Source: an uncultured Tateyamaria sp.
GTDB lineage: Bacteria > Pseudomonadota > Alphaproteobacteria > Rhodobacterales > Rhodobacteraceae
Assembly: GCF_947488715.1 (NCBI RefSeq)
Contig: NZ_CANLAG010000002.1
Span: 124,001 to 188,000 of the forward strand
Length of the DNA stretch: 64,000 nucleotides
Reading direction: 5' to 3'
The position numbers and the translations under genes were made by a program. The notes beneath the pieces were generated by a model. It saw nothing but the letters and a program-made list of their open reading frames with translations, did no database searches and was not told the DNA's origin. Positions within the stretch are counted from its first letter, which is position 1. Each line of letters opens with the position of its first letter. Shown here piece by piece: positions 62,693 through 64,000 of this stretch.

Positions 62693-64000
62693 ACATGGCG
62701 GCGCAATGCCTGGACCATCCCTCGGATCAAGTCGCAATCATGGACGTGAGCGGCCCCCAGAACGTGCCGATTGCCTATGGCGATCTCACGGCCATGACCG
62801 ACGGGCTGGCCCGCGCGCTGATGAAACAGATCAGCCCCGGCGACCGCGTCGGCGTGTTGCTCAGCCAGACACCATGGTGTGCCGCGGCACATCTCGCCAT
62901 TTGGAAGATCGGCGCAATCTCCGTGCCGTTGTTCAAGCTGTTCAAACAGGACGCACTCGCCACCCGTTTGTCGGATGCGGGCGTGTCTCTGGTCCTGACA
63001 GATGCCGAAGGGCGCACACTGGTTGGTGACCTCGCGGACTGCTGGCTGGCCGAGATGGCGGGCACAGCGGGTGACCCCGTCGCCTTCGCACCGGCCGATG
63101 CTGATACGCCTGCCGTCCTGATTTACACCTCTGGCACCACCGGCAAGCCCAAGGGCGCGCTGCATGGCCACGGTGTGCTGGCGGGGCATTTTCCCGGTGT
63201 CCGCATCAGCCATGATGACCTTGGCCGACCGGATGACTGCCTGTGGACCCCCGCCGACTGGGCGTGGATCGGCGGGCTTTTTGACGTGCTGATGCCGGGC
63301 CTCGCCCTTGGGGTCCCGGTGGTGGCGGCAAGGTTGCCCAAATTCGACGCCGCCACCTGTCAAACCGTCATCGCGCGCGGCCAAGTGCGCAACGTGTTTT
63401 TTCCACCCACCGCGCTGCGGATGCTCAAGGCCGGTGGTGTTCACCTGACCGGCCTGCGCAGCGTCGCCAGCGGTGGCGAACCGCTTGGGGCCGAAATGCT
63501 GGACTGGGGCCGCAGCGCACTGGGTGTCACGATCAACGAATTTTACGGCCAGACCGAATGCAACATGGTCGTGTCCAGTTGCGCCAGCCGATTTGCCCCA
63601 GAACCCGGCTGCATGGGGCAACCGGTGCCGGGCTTCGACGTCGATGTAGTCGACGAGAATGGCCGCCCAACGGCGGGCGAGGGGGACATCGCAATCCGTC
63701 GCGGCGCACCGTCCATGATGCTGGGCTACTGGAACCGGCCCATGGAGACGGCGGACAAGTTCCAGGGCGACTGGATGCTCACCGGTGATAAAGGCCAGCG
63801 CGCGGGCGCGTTCATCCGCTTTGTCGGGCGCGATGACGACGTAATCACATCGTCCGGCTACCGCATCGGCCCCGCCGAAATCGAAGACTGCCTGCTGACC
63901 CACCCCGATGTCGCTACCGTGGGCGTCATTGGCAAACCGGACGCCCTGCGCACCGAAATCGTCAAGGCCTATGTGGTGCTCAAAGCAGGCCGCACACCCG
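62689..64000 (+). CDS. AMP-binding acyl-CoA synthetase (cut by window end)
   Basis: The first 437 residues of an ANL-family acyl-CoA ligase, open at the right edge. The phosphate-binding P-loop LIYTSGTTGKPKGA is at about residues 144-157, followed by DWAWIGGLFDVLMPGLALG. The adenylation motifs EFYGQTECNMV, MLTGDKGQ and GRDDDVITSSGYRIGPAEIE are all present. Start at 62689 has GGAGG at six to seven bases and overlaps the previous stop. Placement after isovaleryl-CoA dehydrogenase suggests activation of an acetate- or acetoacetate-type acid in leucine catabolism, but the substrate is not fixed. Confidence 0.9.
   Translation, partial: MNMAAQCLDHPSDQVAIMDVSGPQNVPIAYGDLTAMTDGLARALMKQISPGDRVGVLLSQTPWCAAAHLAIWKIGAISVPLFKLFKQDALATRLSDAGVSLVLTDAEGRTLVGDLADCWLAEMAGTAGDPVAFAPADADTPAVLIYTSGTTGKPKGALHGHGVLAGHFPGVRISHDDLGRPDDCLWTPADWAWIGGLFDVLMPGLALGVPVVAARLPKFDAATCQTVIARGQVRNVFFPPTALRMLKAGGVHLTGLRSVASGGEPLGAEMLDWGRSALGVTINEFYGQTECNMVVSSCASRFAPEPGCMGQPVPGFDVDVVDENGRPTAGEGDIAIRRGAPSMMLGYWNRPMETADKFQGDWMLTGDKGQRAGAFIRFVGRDDDVITSSGYRIGPAEIEDCLLTHPDVATVGVIGKPDALRTEIVKAYVVLKAGRTP

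Noticed and set aside
62509-63903. A 464-codon minus-strand open frame opposite the CoA ligase
   Set aside because: Shadow of a confident AMP-binding gene; rich in Arg, His and Gly without structure.

Overview
The window reads as about 64 kb of ordinary chromosome from a Roseobacter-group alphaproteobacterium (Rhodobacteraceae). The evidence is GC-rich coding sequence, an ftsA-ftsZ-lpxC-bamD-recN order, an FtsZ with a very long Pro/Ala-rich linker, aerobic cobaltochelatase genes (cobS, cobT) and a leucine-degradation operon at the right edge. The genus assignment is inference. I saw no rRNA, tRNA, CRISPR array, prophage or intact insertion sequence. No intergenic gap between accepted genes exceeds 300 bases.

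Layout. 1-6.2 kb: division and envelope genes ftsA (partial), ftsZ, lpxC, bamD, then recN. 6.3-7.9 kb: a ClC-type anion channel. 8.0-13.8 kb (minus strand): cobS, a racemase-like gene, cobT, an M24 Xaa-Pro aminopeptidase and a DUF427 gene. 14.1-24.4 kb: housekeeping and small conserved genes (J-domain protein, BolA, DUF4177 protein, thioesterase, methyltransferase, gatB, lytic transglycosylase, lipoprotein hydrolase, SDR, DUF1993 protein). 24.5-28.9 kb: pepN divergent from a photolyase/cryptochrome-like gene that is coupled to a tiny DUF2256 zinc-ribbon gene. 29.0-33.9 kb: malate synthase G, a GlcG/HbpS-like gene, a glutamine-amidotransferase-like hydrolase, a degenerate RAYT transposase relative and an SDR. 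34.1-37.8 kb: a methyltransferase-like membrane protein and the transhydrogenase pair pntAB, closed by a clear terminator. 37.9-40.2 kb: an unassigned alpha/beta-hydrolase-like gene and a DUF3422 gene. 40.3-51.3 kb: a peptide-uptake and amide-hydrolysis island, with a substrate-binding protein and two permeases divergent from a fused double ATPase, then three M20 hydrolases and a DAO-family oxidoreductase. 51.4-54.7 kb: a glycosyltransferase, waaA (Kdo transferase) and moaA. 54.8-61.2 kb: a small lipoprotein, a DNA alkylation repair protein, glmS, glmU, a phosphoglycolate phosphatase-like HAD and a DegT-type aminotransferase. 61.2-64 kb: isovaleryl-CoA dehydrogenase, a small membrane protein and an AMP-binding acyl-CoA ligase cut by the window edge.

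How genes work together. LpxC, WaaA and the neighbouring glycosyltransferase serve lipid A/LPS core synthesis. GlmS and GlmU supply UDP-GlcNAc. The peptide ABC system with the three M20 enzymes and the oxidase looks like a route for importing and dismantling peptides or N-acylated amino acids. The last three genes overlap translationally behind a perfect 11+11 palindrome that looks like a TetR-type operator.

Most notable signals not explained by standard annotation: (1) five nested palindromic elements sitting directly after stop codons, whose stem arms differ between copies but change on both sides together; (2) a RAYT-family protein that has lost the first HUH histidine and the catalytic tyrosine; (3) a racemase-family protein inside the cobS-cobT operon in which both catalytic cysteines are replaced; (4) a photolyase-family protein with a rewritten flavin/tryptophan-chain segment, coupled to DUF2256; (5) the palindromic operator before isovaleryl-CoA dehydrogenase. 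All alignments were made by eye from memory of the families.
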